Below are positions 25,621-33,637 of a stretch of 48,893 bases of DNA, in pieces. Below the pieces are notes generated by a model. That model was not told where the DNA came from. It saw only the letters and a program-made list of their open reading frames with translations, and did no database searches. The stretch covers positions 1 through 48,893 of the forward strand of contig JAEYSE010000131.1 in assembly GCA_023435025.1 (NCBI GenBank). The letters are read 5' to 3'. The DNA comes from Bacillota bacterium. Its GTDB lineage: Bacteria > Bacillota > Clostridia > Christensenellales > CAG-138. How positions within the stretch are numbered: the first letter of the stretch is position 1; each line of letters starts with the position of its first letter. Made by a program: the position numbers and the translations under genes.

Positions 25621-26408
25621 GCCGGGGCCGCCAATCCGCCAAACATGTAATGAATGGACTCGAACATGTTGTCAAACAGTGTGTTGGTAAAGTTCACATA
25701 CACCGGCAGCAGCAGTAAAAGCGCCAAAAACCCCAGTATGATCTTAAGGGGTATGCCCACCACAAATACGTTCATCTGCGGCGAAGTGCGCACTATTATG
25801 CCCATGATGATCTCCCCCATCAACCCTGCCGCGATCATGGGCATGGCCACCTTGGCGGCAAGCGCAAACGCAAGCGTGAACACCTCAAGCGCTGAAATGC
25901 CCAGCGCGGGATTTAATGCAACCTGCCCCACGGGAATGTAGGAGAAGGTGCTTTGCAGAATATAAATCAGCTGGTGATGCCCGTCCACCGCGAAGAAGGA
26001 AAGCATCATGGCGGTATAGAGAAAATTGCCCGTGACGGGTACGCTGATGTTTGACTGCACGTCAAACACGTTCACCATACCAAAGCCCATCTGCATATCG
26101 ATCACATGTCCCGCCGTCTGCGGGATGCTGAACAATAGCGTGGTCACGTACCCCAAAACAAGCCCGAACAGGAGTTCCTTCACACACAGCAGCACGTATT
26201 CAATAACGTTCCGATACGTGATTACCATGGGAGCAGGGTCCGCCGTAAACACCACGTAGGCCAGCGTCATGCACAAAAGAATCTTAAGCGTGTTGGGCAG
26301 CGTTTTTCTCCCGAATATTGGGGAAGAGAAAATCAACGCCGAAACCCGCAGGAATATCAGCACGAAGTAATCGATATTCAGCATGATGGAGTCTACGATT
26401 TTGTCCAT
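25617..26408 (-). CDS. fliR: Flagellar type III export gate protein FliR
   Basis: FliR is part of the FliPQR export pore. The 263-residue product has about six hydrophobic segments and typical stretches LIFSSPIFGRKTLPNTLKILL (about 26-46) and DMQMGFGMVNVFDVQSN, then LPVYVNFTNTLFDNMFESI at the C-terminus. It overlaps flhB and follows fliQ by 6 bases. Confidence 0.95.
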   Translation of the reverse strand: MDKIVDSIMLNIDYFVLIFLRVSALIFSSPIFGRKTLPNTLKILLCMTLAYVVFTADPAPMVITYRNVIEYVLLCVKELLFGLVLGYVTTLLFSIPQTAGHVIDMQMGFGMVNVFDVQSNISVPVTGNFLYTAMMLSFFAVDGHHQLIYILQSTFSYIPVGQVALNPALGISALEVFTLAFALAAKVAMPMIAAGLMGEIIMGIIVRTSPQMNVFVVGIPLKIILGFLALLLLLPVYVNFTNTLFDNMFESIHYMFGGLAAPA

Positions 26409-26414
26409 CGCTTT

Positions 26415-26681
26415 TTAACGCGCCGCGTTGATATATTCGAACAGCCGCAGCGTAAAATCGGAAAGACCCGTAAGCATCCAACCGCCGAACACCAGCAGCG
26501 CGAGCAGTATGGCAATGATCTTGGGCACGAACGCCAGCGTCTGCTCGTTGATCTGAGTCGTGGCCTGGAATATGGAAACGATAATGCCCACAACCATGCC
26601 GATGATGAGCGGAGGCGCAGACACCGTCATGATTGTGGTGACCGCTTCCTGCATGACTTTGATTACCGTTGATTGCTCCAT
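26415..26681 (-). CDS. fliQ: Flagellar type III export gate protein FliQ
   Basis: The 88-residue product has two membrane helices and the family pattern MVVGIIVSIFQATTQINEQTLAFVPKIIAI (about 28-57). It is a pore subunit stacked around FliP/FliR, and lies between fliP and fliR in the normal order. Confidence 0.96.
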   Translation of the reverse strand: MEQSTVIKVMQEAVTTIMTVSAPPLIIGMVVGIIVSIFQATTQINEQTLAFVPKIIAILLALLVFGGWMLTGLSDFTLRLFEYINAAR

Positions 26682-26733
26682 ACTTTTAACCCCATTGCTG
26701 TATTGCCAAATTCCCTATCAATCCACGCCAAAA

Positions 26734-27573
26734 TTACCCGAAGCTTGAGATGAGGGACCGGACCGTAAGTGTCCACCCGTCCACCATTACGAACAGCAAC
26801 AGCTTGAAGGGTAACGAAATGACCACGGGAGGCAGCATCATCATACCCATCGCCATCAGCGTGCTTGCCACCACCATATCGATGACGATAAAGGGGATAT
26901 AAATATAGAACCCGATTTCAAACCCGTGCTTGATCTCACTTGTGATAAATGCGGGAATAAGCGTGGTGTTCGGGATGCTTTCAAGTGTCTCGACCGTCTC
27001 CGGCTGGCCGGACGCGGTAAGGAAAAACTTCAGATCGGATTTATACGTCTGCTTGAACATGAACTCCCGGACCGGCTCCATGGCGCGCTCCACCGCGGTA
27101 TCCTGGGTGATGACGCCGTTGACGTAGGGCTCATACGCCTCAGTCTTAATCTGGTCAACGATGGGAGACATGATGAACAGCGTCAAAAACAGCGCCAGGC
27201 CAATGAGCACCTGGTTGGGCGGCATCTGCTGCAGGCCCATGCCGTTGCGCACCAGTGAAAGCACGATGATGATGCGCGTGAAGCACGTCAGCATGATGAG
27301 TATGCTGGGCAGTACACTCAATATGGTGAGCAGCATCAGGATATCAAGCGAATCGCTCCTGTCCCCCAGCAATCCACCGAATGGCCCGTTGGAAGAGGCC
27401 GTATCCCCTTGTAGTGCAGAACAACCGCATAACAAAACAGCCACCATAATAACCGTTACTAAGAGCCAAGTGCGTTTGGTTCTTCCGGTTTTACGGTGGT
27501 GTCTGCCCCTCTTGGGCATTCCATATGGTAATTGCGGCGGTAAAAGCGGCGCCAGCGGCTGCGTATTCCTCAT
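26734..27573 (-). CDS. fliP: Flagellar type III export gate protein FliP, with signal-like N-terminus
   Basis: FliP is the main subunit of the export pore. The core matches the family: LTILSVLPSILIMLTCFTRIIIVLSLVRNG (about 82-111), PPNQVLIGLALFLTLFIMSPI, and the C-terminal VDMVVASTLMAMGMMMLPPVVISLPFKLLLFVMVDGW. The N-terminus is a basic stretch (KRGRHHRKTGRTKRT) and a hydrophobic helix ending VLLCGCS (about 46-52), which resembles a lipoprotein signal. I use the ATG at 27571-27573 (279 residues), just after fliO, with GGAAC upstream; a longer frame would run into fliO. Confidence 0.93.
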   Translation of the reverse strand: MRNTQPLAPLLPPQLPYGMPKRGRHHRKTGRTKRTWLLVTVIMVAVLLCGCSALQGDTASSNGPFGGLLGDRSDSLDILMLLTILSVLPSILIMLTCFTRIIIVLSLVRNGMGLQQMPPNQVLIGLALFLTLFIMSPIVDQIKTEAYEPYVNGVITQDTAVERAMEPVREFMFKQTYKSDLKFFLTASGQPETVETLESIPNTTLIPAFITSEIKHGFEIGFYIYIPFIVIDMVVASTLMAMGMMMLPPVVISLPFKLLLFVMVDGWTLTVRSLISSFG

Positions 27574-27604
27574 GTAGCAATGTTCCGTTCCTTGCACCCC
27601 ATTG

Positions 27605-27970
27605 CTATTCCAGGGGCGCTTTATTTGGACTTTCCTTCTTGTAAATCTTTGCGAGTACCTCTTTAAAGGACTGCACACCATCCACAGGCGGTTCCAGATT
27701 TAAAAGCTGGAGCTCGGCATCCTCAACCGTACCCAAGTGCTGCAGGGTCTGTGGAGTCACCCCGACGACGATATGCTTCGTACCCACCTGAAGCAGCAAT
27801 ATCTGTTTGTCCTTGGCAAGTACAACGCGGTCTTTCACCAGCATGTACTTGCCCTTCATGAGATTGCCGCCCTTCACAGACAAATACCTTGTTGTAAAGT
27901 AAGCGGCAAAAATCACAAGGAGTAAAACAAATATGAGCAGAAGCGTGGAACCCGTTGAATCCTCCAGCAT
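27605..27970 (-). CDS. fliO: Flagellar biosynthesis protein FliO
   Basis: FliO is a membrane scaffold that stabilises FliP during pore assembly. The 121-residue product has one N-terminal membrane helix (about 9-28) and a cytosolic domain with the FliO pattern VKDRVVLAKDKQILLLQVGTKHIVVGVTPQ (about 45-74). FliO is poorly conserved, but domain and position before fliP agree. It starts 3 bases after fliE, with the fliF-fliN block that usually intervenes absent. Confidence 0.92.
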   Translation of the reverse strand: MLEDSTGSTLLLIFVLLLVIFAAYFTTRYLSVKGGNLMKGKYMLVKDRVVLAKDKQILLLQVGTKHIVVGVTPQTLQHLGTVEDAELQLLNLEPPVDGVQSFKEVLAKIYKKESPNKAPLE

Positions 27971-27973
27971 TTC

Positions 27974-28267
27974 TTACACCTGCATGCGCATGACTTCGTT
28001 GTAAGCGTCGATCACCTTATTGCGGATCTGGATGGCGAGGTTTAAGGAAAGCTCAGCCTTCTGTGCCTGTATGGTTGCCGAATGGATATCTGTAATATCC
28101 CCGGATAGCAGACGCATTGAATCCGCCTGTACGGCGGTATCGGCCGCCTGTGCCTCCTGCATAGCGTTGCTCAGGATATCCGTAAAGGCTGCCCCTTCCG
28201 TTTTTGCAGCGGAAGACGCCTGCTGCCCCGCCTGGACCGCGATATTGGAAAGCTGCTGAATCTGCAT
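27974..28267 (-). CDS. fliE: Flagellar hook-basal body complex protein FliE
   Basis: FliE joins the MS ring to the rod. The 97-residue product has the family C-terminal pattern TDIHSATIQAQKAELSLNLAIQIRNKVIDAYNEVMRMQV. It lies 25 bases after flgC, as usual for flgB-flgC-fliE. No fliF follows, unlike the standard order. Confidence 0.96.
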   Translation of the reverse strand: MQIQQLSNIAVQAGQQASSAAKTEGAAFTDILSNAMQEAQAADTAVQADSMRLLSGDITDIHSATIQAQKAELSLNLAIQIRNKVIDAYNEVMRMQV

Positions 28268-28292
28268 GGTGTCCTCTTTTCCTCAGCCTTTA

Positions 28293-28745
28293 TTAACGGC
28301 CGATCTCAAGCGCCTTTAACGCCATGTTCTTGGTGGCGTTGAGGGCAGTGATGCTCGCTTCATATGCGCGCGTCGCCGCCATCATATCCACCATTTCCGT
28401 CACTTCGTTTACATTTGGATACCGTACATAACCGTTGTCATCTGCATCCGGATGGCTGGGATCGTATTCGATTTTTAAGTCCGACATGTCGGTCTCGATA
28501 GAAGATACCACAACGCCGCGGCCGGCGACCTGATCCCTTTGTTCTTCCTGCGCCCTGTTCAAAAAAGAGGAAAACGTGGCGGTACCGGGACGTTCGGAAA
28601 ACACGACAGCCCTGCGGCGGTAAGTTTCTCCGTTTTCTGTCCGTGTCGTGTTCGCGTTTGCGATATTCTGGCTGATCACGTCCATCCTGAGCCTTTGGGC
28701 CGTGAGCGCAGAACCGCTGATATCAAGTGAGCTTAAAAATGCCAT
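28293..28745 (-). CDS. flgC: Flagellar proximal rod protein FlgC
   Basis: The 150-residue product has the rod N-terminus LDISGSALTAQRLRMDVISQNIANANTTRTENGETYRRR (about 7-45) and the C-terminal motif VNEVTEMVDMMAATRAYEASITALNATKNMALKALEIG. It lies 3 bases after flgB. Confidence 0.97.
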   Translation of the reverse strand: MAFLSSLDISGSALTAQRLRMDVISQNIANANTTRTENGETYRRRAVVFSERPGTATFSSFLNRAQEEQRDQVAGRGVVVSSIETDMSDLKIEYDPSHPDADDNGYVRYPNVNEVTEMVDMMAATRAYEASITALNATKNMALKALEIGR

Positions 28746-28748
28746 ACC

Positions 28749-29321
28749 TTACTTTCCCTCCCTGATTGCCATGCCAAGGCGCGCAAACTCGCTGTTCATC
28801 TGTTCGGTCAAGGTGTAATAGTATATGGTATTGCGCGCGAGGGCGACGTTTTCGGCTTCAACGTCCACATTGTTGCCATCCATGCGCATGGTGAGGTCTT
28901 CATTCTGAGAAACGACAGGCGAAACCTCGTCAAGAGTCTGCGCCTTTCGGGAGCCGTCAAAGTCGAAGTGGCTACCCCGCGTGCGCGTATTGGAAAAGTC
29001 CTGGTTTAGGCCGTTTCCTGTATCCAAGATATCTTCGTTCTGTGAGAATACGATATGCTTGTCCCGCGTCCGCTTATTTTCGTAATCGGACGAAATGTCG
29101 CCTAAGAACGCGTCTTTTCGCACGGGCTCGTTGCCTGCGGAGGGTTGCTTGGCCTGATCCTCAAGCGCTTTTTTGAACATGGTTTCAAACACTACGCTGG
29201 AGCTTTTGAAATTGGGCGTCTCCGCGTTGGCGATATTGTTGGTGATGACTTCGTTGCGGAGCCAAGCCGCGTCCATGCCCTTTTGCAGGAGGTCAATGCT
29301 ATGAAACATTTTTGGTATCAT
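28749..29321 (-). CDS. flgB: Flagellar proximal rod protein FlgB, long form
   Basis: FlgB is the first rod protein. The N-terminus (LLQKGMDAAWLRNEVITNNIANAETPNFKSS) and C-terminus (GNNVDVEAENVALARNTIYYYTLTEQMNSEFARLGMAIREG) are typical. At 190 residues it is longer than the usual 120-140. The extra middle part contains two similar stretches, KRTRDKHIVFSQNED (about 83-97) and TRTRGSHFDFDG plus VVSQNED (about 112-142), so it may have arisen by internal duplication. AAGGAG precedes the ATG. Confidence 0.94.
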   Translation of the reverse strand: MIPKMFHSIDLLQKGMDAAWLRNEVITNNIANAETPNFKSSSVVFETMFKKALEDQAKQPSAGNEPVRKDAFLGDISSDYENKRTRDKHIVFSQNEDILDTGNGLNQDFSNTRTRGSHFDFDGSRKAQTLDEVSPVVSQNEDLTMRMDGNNVDVEAENVALARNTIYYYTLTEQMNSEFARLGMAIREGK

Positions 29322-29324
29322 ACG

Positions 29325-29924
29325 TTAAACCACTCCTTTCTGGGAACGGTACGCCTCGTAGTTAGACAGCACCTTGGAAACATAGTTCCGCACGCGTTCG
29401 CTGATTTTTGCGTATTCCGAAGCATCGTCCGGGTCCGCAATGTTCAGCCCGGATATCCGGCCAGGCCCGGTATTGTATGCAGCCAAGGCAAGGCGCAAAT
29501 CCCCAAACCGGTCGATCAGGCTTTTTAAGTACTTGCTTCCGCCGCTGATGTTTTCGGCAGGGTCAAACGAGTTTGTCACGCCCAACGACGCCGCCGTGCC
29601 CGGCATCAACTGCATGAGCCCTTCCGCACCAGCAGAGGAAACCGCATCCGCGCGGTAGCTTGATTCCGCCTGTATAACGGCTTTAATGAGGGCTTCTTCA
29701 AGCCCGTTCTGCTGCGCCGCGCTTTTGATGAGCCCATCGTAGGAGGAAGCATTTTGTACAGCGGCAGGCTGTATTTGCATTGGAGTCTGGGCTTGCGCAG
29801 CCAGCGCGCTCGAAAGCAAGCTGGAAAACTGCGGCGCAGTGAGGCCCGCTTTCGCCGCACTGGCGTTCAAAACGGACTGCACCTGCTCCAATTTGGTGAA
29901 ATATATATTTCTAACCGTTTCCAT
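29325..29924 (-). CDS. Lytic transglycosylase (SLT family) leading the flagellar operon
   Basis: SLT lytic transglycosylases cleave peptidoglycan between MurNAc and GlcNAc. The 199-residue product has an N-terminal Ala/Gln-rich segment (1-65) and a Slt domain (about 66-190) with the catalytic Glu in KAVIQAESSYR (E87), GLMQLMP (102-108) and AYNTGPG (149-155). It has no signal peptide. It is the first gene after the promoter at 29951-29980 and is followed 3 bases later by flgB, which suggests a wall-opening role for rod assembly, like the muramidase part of proteobacterial FlgJ, perhaps exported by the flagellar system. AAGGG precedes the ATG. Confidence 0.9.
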   Translation of the reverse strand: METVRNIYFTKLEQVQSVLNASAAKAGLTAPQFSSLLSSALAAQAQTPMQIQPAAVQNASSYDGLIKSAAQQNGLEEALIKAVIQAESSYRADAVSSAGAEGLMQLMPGTAASLGVTNSFDPAENISGGSKYLKSLIDRFGDLRLALAAYNTGPGRISGLNIADPDDASEYAKISERVRNYVSKVLSNYEAYRSQKGVV

Positions 29925-29950
29925 ACAACAGACCCTTCATATACAAAATG

Positions 29951-29980
29951 AGTATAGCATAACAAATCGCGTGCATTCAA
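29951..29980 (-). promoter_or_regulatory. Likely sigma-A promoter of the early flagellar operon
   Basis: Minus strand: TTGAAT (29975-29980), 18 bases, TATACT (29951-29956). It lies 27 bases upstream of the transglycosylase ATG, in the only long gap between cheB and flgB. No good sigma-D match is seen there, which fits an early operon that encodes fliA itself. Confidence 0.65.
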
Positions 29981-30070
29981 CAATTTGTTCATATTTCTGC
30001 GCACTTGTATGCGAAAACACGTACATTTCATCGAATATTTTCACAAAGCGTACGTAGAAGCATCTGACAG

Positions 30071-31120
30071 CTATTTTCCTCCTGTCATCTCGCCATGCCA
30101 ACGGCACATGCGGGATGAAATCTCCAAAAGGGGGAGTTCCTCCTGCACTGCACCGACATTGTTCGCAACCATGGGCATGCCGTAAACCACGCATGATTCC
30201 TTGTTTTGGCCGATGGTAAACGCTCCCTTTTTGCGCATGCTGAGGAGCCCTTTTGCGCCATCGCTGCCCATGCCGGTGAGTATGATACCAAGCGCGTTTG
30301 GTCCCGCCGCTTTGGCTACCGACTCAAAGAGCACGTCCACCGAGGGGCAATGCCCGCTGACTTTTTCGCCTTTAAAGCACTTTACGCGATACCCTTTTGC
30401 GGAGCGTTCCACTTCCATCTGGAAATCACCCGGGGCGATAAGCACCCGGCCCGGCAGCACGATATCCCCGTCTTCCGCCTCCTTTACTTCCAGCGCGCAC
30501 GTGTTATTCAGCCTTTCCGCGTACATTCTGGTAAATACGGGCGGCATATGCTGCACAACGACGATTCCCGCAGAAAAGCTCTTTAGGCTGTTCAATATGG
30601 TCGCCGTGGCTTCCGTACCGCCGGTGGAAGCTCCTATTGCTACCAGCAGGCTTTCGTTTACCGCAGCCCCGCTTGACCTTTCAACTAGCTCCGCGAGGCC
30701 CTTCTTGCGCTTAAACTGGCCCACCTTGGAAATGGAAGCGATCTTAATCTTGATGACAAGCTCGGAAATAAACGCGTTACAGTCCCCTTCTTCCATGGTG
30801 ACGGGCTTTGCGACAAAATCCACGGCACCCGCCTGAATGGCGTCCAGTACCACGGTGGGCATGGAGCTGACCACAAGCACCGGAAGAGGATACTGCGGCA
30901 TCAGCTTTTTTAAGAATTCCAGCCCGTTCATCTTGGGCATATCCACATCCAGCGTCATGACGTCGGGCCTGAGTTCCAATATTTTATCCCTGGCCTCAAA
31001 CGGATTGGACGCTTCCCCCACCACCTCGATTCCCGCATCTTTGGAAATGCTGTTGCTGATAAACTGACGCATAAAAAGGGAATCGTCCACGATCAGGACG
31101 CGTGTTTTTTTCAACGCCAT
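30071..31120 (-). CDS. cheB: Chemotaxis response regulator protein-glutamate methylesterase CheB
   Basis: CheB removes methyl groups from chemoreceptors. The 349-residue product has a receiver domain (1-120) with D12, D13 and phospho-acceptor D58 (LDVDMP), a linker, and the methylesterase domain with the catalytic triad S165 (AIGASTGG), H191 (VVQHMP) and D287 (LTGMGSDGAKG). It lies 4 bases after cheR. Confidence 0.97.
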   Translation of the reverse strand: MALKKTRVLIVDDSLFMRQFISNSISKDAGIEVVGEASNPFEARDKILELRPDVMTLDVDMPKMNGLEFLKKLMPQYPLPVLVVSSMPTVVLDAIQAGAVDFVAKPVTMEEGDCNAFISELVIKIKIASISKVGQFKRKKGLAELVERSSGAAVNESLLVAIGASTGGTEATATILNSLKSFSAGIVVVQHMPPVFTRMYAERLNNTCALEVKEAEDGDIVLPGRVLIAPGDFQMEVERSAKGYRVKCFKGEKVSGHCPSVDVLFESVAKAAGPNALGIILTGMGSDGAKGLLSMRKKGAFTIGQNKESCVVYGMPMVANNVGAVQEELPLLEISSRMCRWHGEMTGGK

Positions 31121-31124
31121 ACGC

Positions 31125-31964
31125 TTAACCCTTCCTGTAAACGGACGGCATCACATAGTGAAGCCCCGTTGAGGCCCTGTCCACCGATTCCGAATGGCCT
31201 ACGATCAGGTAGCCTCCGTCACACAACGCATTGCAGAAGCGGCTTACAAGCTCCGCCTTTGTCTTTGCGTCAAAATAGATCATAACATTGCGGCAGAATA
31301 TCACATGGAACTTTTTCTTAAAGGGGAACGTCTGCTCCATGAGGTTGAATTTGCGGAATATGACCTCCTTTTTAAGTTCGGCCTTTACCATTAACCTGCC
31401 GTCGGGCTTGGGTTCAAAATACCGCATGCGCCAGTGGCCGGGTATGTTGCCCGCGTCCTCGGCGCTGTATATGCCCTGATGGGCCACATCCAGCACCTTT
31501 TGGGAGATGTCCGTCGCCAATATACGCTTGTCCCACATGGCGCACTCCGCACCAAAAAATTCATCGTTGAGCATGGCTAAGGTATACGGCTCCTGACCGG
31601 TGGAGCAACCCGCGCTCCAGATACGAATATCATGGTCCCGCACGGTATCACGAAGCCCAGGCAGTATGGTCTGCCTGTAAAAATCAAAATGCGCCCATTC
31701 CCGCATGAAATAAGAATAGTTGGTGGTAAGCGCATTGATGACGTTTGTGATTTCCGTGCCGGTCGTATCCTGAAAAAGCGTCTTGAAATAGGCCGAATAA
31801 TTTTGATAACCATTTTTGATCAGGTATTGGTTCATGCGGCCTTCTATGAGGGTACGTTTTTTTGTGAGATTAATGCCGTAATCCCGTTTTAAATACTCTG
31901 TAAGCGTCAGGAATTCCTGATCGCTCAGCTTTATGACATCGCGGTTTTGTACATAGCTTTCCAT
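31125..31964 (-). CDS. cheR: Chemotaxis protein methyltransferase CheR
   Basis: CheR methylates chemoreceptor glutamates with SAM. The 279-residue product has the N-terminal helical domain, LTTNYSYFMRE (about 79-89; the usual TNET-FFR motif is altered), the SAM-binding motif RIWSAGCSTGQEPYTLAM (about 114-131), and FHVIFCRNVMIYFD (about 227-240). It begins the cheRB unit. The 158-base gap upstream holds a terminator and AT-rich sequence with a GACGATAT sigma-D-like -10 (32019-32026) but no good -35, so its promoter is unresolved. Confidence 0.96.
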   Translation of the reverse strand: MESYVQNRDVIKLSDQEFLTLTEYLKRDYGINLTKKRTLIEGRMNQYLIKNGYQNYSAYFKTLFQDTTGTEITNVINALTTNYSYFMREWAHFDFYRQTILPGLRDTVRDHDIRIWSAGCSTGQEPYTLAMLNDEFFGAECAMWDKRILATDISQKVLDVAHQGIYSAEDAGNIPGHWRMRYFEPKPDGRLMVKAELKKEVIFRKFNLMEQTFPFKKKFHVIFCRNVMIYFDAKTKAELVSRFCNALCDGGYLIVGHSESVDRASTGLHYVMPSVYRKG

Positions 31965-32071
31965 TCTTAACGTCCTTTTTAGGCTGATAATTAAAAAGAT
32001 AATTGCGGCTTACTGTATATATCGTCATTTTTCCCTAAAACATAACTGGTCGGCATTACACAAACATGCAC

Positions 32072-32100
32072 AAAAGGCGCGCCCAACAAGGAGCGCGCCA
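32072..32100 (-). terminator. Terminator of the fliD-cheW operon
   Basis: On the minus strand GGCGCGCTC-CTTGTT-GGGCGCGCC forms a strong GC stem, followed by TTTTGTG. It lies about 25 bases beyond the stop of the downstream cheW. Confidence 0.88.
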
Positions 32101-32122
32101 AAATGGTACTTTATTAAAATCT

Positions 32123-32587
32123 TTATTCGTAAAGCAAAGCGGCACAGTCAAGCAGCAACTTCACTTTTCCATCCGTTTTACTGATTCCGCTGACATATCT
32201 GGAGCGCACATCCTTTAAGGAAGGCGGGGGCGCGATCTCCTGTGCGTCTATTGAGAGAACTTCGGAGACTTCGTCGATCAAAAGCCCTACGGTCATCTCC
32301 TGCACTTCCACCACCACGATGCAGGTGCGCTCGGTATACTCCACAGCGGGCTTTTTGAACTTCAGCCGCACGTCGATGACGGGGACGATCTTTCCCCGCA
32401 AATTCATAATACCTTTTAAATAATCCGGCGCGCCCGGTAACGGCGTTACAGGCAGCACGCCGATAATCTCTATGACATTCCCTATGGCAATGCCGTATAC
32501 TTCCTCCCCTAGCAGGAAGGTCAAGTACCGGTTTTGTTGCGTATCTTCCGCTTCCGCTACTACCACGTCGTTCTGCATTAAGGCCAT
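32123..32587 (-). CDS. cheW: Chemotaxis coupling protein CheW (copy 1)
   Basis: CheW bridges chemoreceptors and CheA. The 154-residue product has the CheW fold markers YLTFLLGEEVYGIAIGNVIEIIG, LPGAPDYLKGIMNLRGKIVPVIDVRLKF and VGLLIDEVSEVLSI. It is the last gene of the fliD-led operon, before a terminator. It resembles the second CheW at 33099 throughout, suggesting duplication. Confidence 0.95.
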   Translation of the reverse strand: MALMQNDVVVAEAEDTQQNRYLTFLLGEEVYGIAIGNVIEIIGVLPVTPLPGAPDYLKGIMNLRGKIVPVIDVRLKFKKPAVEYTERTCIVVVEVQEMTVGLLIDEVSEVLSIDAQEIAPPPSLKDVRSRYVSGISKTDGKVKLLLDCAALLYE

Positions 32588-32625
32588 GGTCCGTTCCCCT
32601 TTCGCCCCTTACCCGCTTATACGGT

Positions 32626-33075
32626 CTAATAGTACAAATCTACAATCAGGCCCCGAATATCGTCCACTATGCTCAAAAGCCGGATATTCTCGGCCTCGTT
32701 CTTCAAAATTTCCGCCGCAAGCTGGTCCAGCTTGCCGTTGACTTTTCGGATGAGTGCAAACACCTTGTGACGGCCCCTTTGATCAAACTGGCTGGTTTTG
32801 CTGAATAAGTATGCATTGCTTACAGTTTCGTTCAACAGCTCGCTGATCAGCGCTCTATATTTATAAAACTCCGCAATATCCGCCTTCTTGCCCACGATCT
32901 CTCCCTGATCGAGGATTCGACCTTTGAGCGATTTGAGATATTGCTCATACTCCGCCGCGTCCGAATCATGCTTTTGGCGGGAGAATTCCCGCGCAAAACA
33001 AGCCGAAACCTTTTTTTCTGGTGTTCCGGCCGCCTGGGTATTTGCGAATACCGTTGACGTTTCCTTTATTCTCAC
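32626..33075 (-). CDS. YaaR-like DUF327 family protein
   Basis: The 149-residue, mainly helical product has the DUF327 pattern: a charged N-terminus, then KADIAEFYKYRALISELLNETVSNAYLFSKTSQFDQRGRHKVFALIRKVNGKLDQLAAEIL in pieces across about 64-125, ending in LLSIVDDIRGLIVDLYY. Its function is unknown in the family. Here it lies between two cheW genes, a chemotaxis context not usual for YaaR of Bacillus, which suggests a motility role in this lineage. Confidence 0.85.
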   Translation of the reverse strand: MRIKETSTVFANTQAAGTPEKKVSACFAREFSRQKHDSDAAEYEQYLKSLKGRILDQGEIVGKKADIAEFYKYRALISELLNETVSNAYLFSKTSQFDQRGRHKVFALIRKVNGKLDQLAAEILKNEAENIRLLSIVDDIRGLIVDLYY

Positions 33076-33098
33076 GGCCTACTCTCTTTCTATAGGCG

Positions 33099-33593
33099 TC
33101 AAAGGTGTATGAGAAGTTCTTCTTCCTCTGGCCTTAACAGCTTGGTACAATCCAGCAGCATTTTGACGCTACCGCCGGATTTTGCGATTCCGCTGACGCA
33201 GCGGTTGCGCGGCAGACCGTCAAACGTAGGTGGCGGCACGATATCTGTCTCGTCTATATAAACGACGTCTGCCACATGTTCCACGATTAGCCCCGCATGG
33301 AGGCTACCGTTGTCTATGATGACGATGCAGGTCCTTTCGCCATATTCGATCTCCGGCATTTTAAAACGCAGCCTGAGGTCCATTACGGGGATGACCTTGC
33401 CACGCAGATTGATAACGCCCCTGACAAACGTAGGCATTTCGGGCAGGGGAGAAATGGGCATAAGGCCGATAATTTCGGTTACACAGCCAATATCCAGCCC
33501 AAAAATTTCCTCACCAAGGCCGAATGTCAGGTATCGGCTTTGTTGTGTATCATCATCTATATCTTCAAACAGATCCCTTTGTGTCAGCGACAT
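33099..33593 (-). CDS. cheW: Chemotaxis coupling protein CheW (copy 2)
   Basis: The 164-residue product has the CheW pattern: RYLTFGLGEEIFGLDIGCVTEIIG, LPEMPTFVRGVINLRGKVIPVMDLRLRF and LHAGLIVEHVADVV. The ATG at 33591-33593 has a GGAGGGAA ribosome site; a longer frame of 16 extra residues overlaps the preceding gene and is not used. Two CheW copies in one operon may pair with different receptors. Confidence 0.94.
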   Translation of the reverse strand: MSLTQRDLFEDIDDDTQQSRYLTFGLGEEIFGLDIGCVTEIIGLMPISPLPEMPTFVRGVINLRGKVIPVMDLRLRFKMPEIEYGERTCIVIIDNGSLHAGLIVEHVADVVYIDETDIVPPPTFDGLPRNRCVSGIAKSGGSVKMLLDCTKLLRPEEEELLIHL

Positions 33594-33637
33594 TGCGTTC
33601 CCTCCAAACTGTTCTTCCGCTTTATGGAAATCGTGGG

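Noticed and set aside
27574..27681. Extended FliP start
   Set aside because: The extra codons overlap fliO and have no ribosome site; the family core begins much later.
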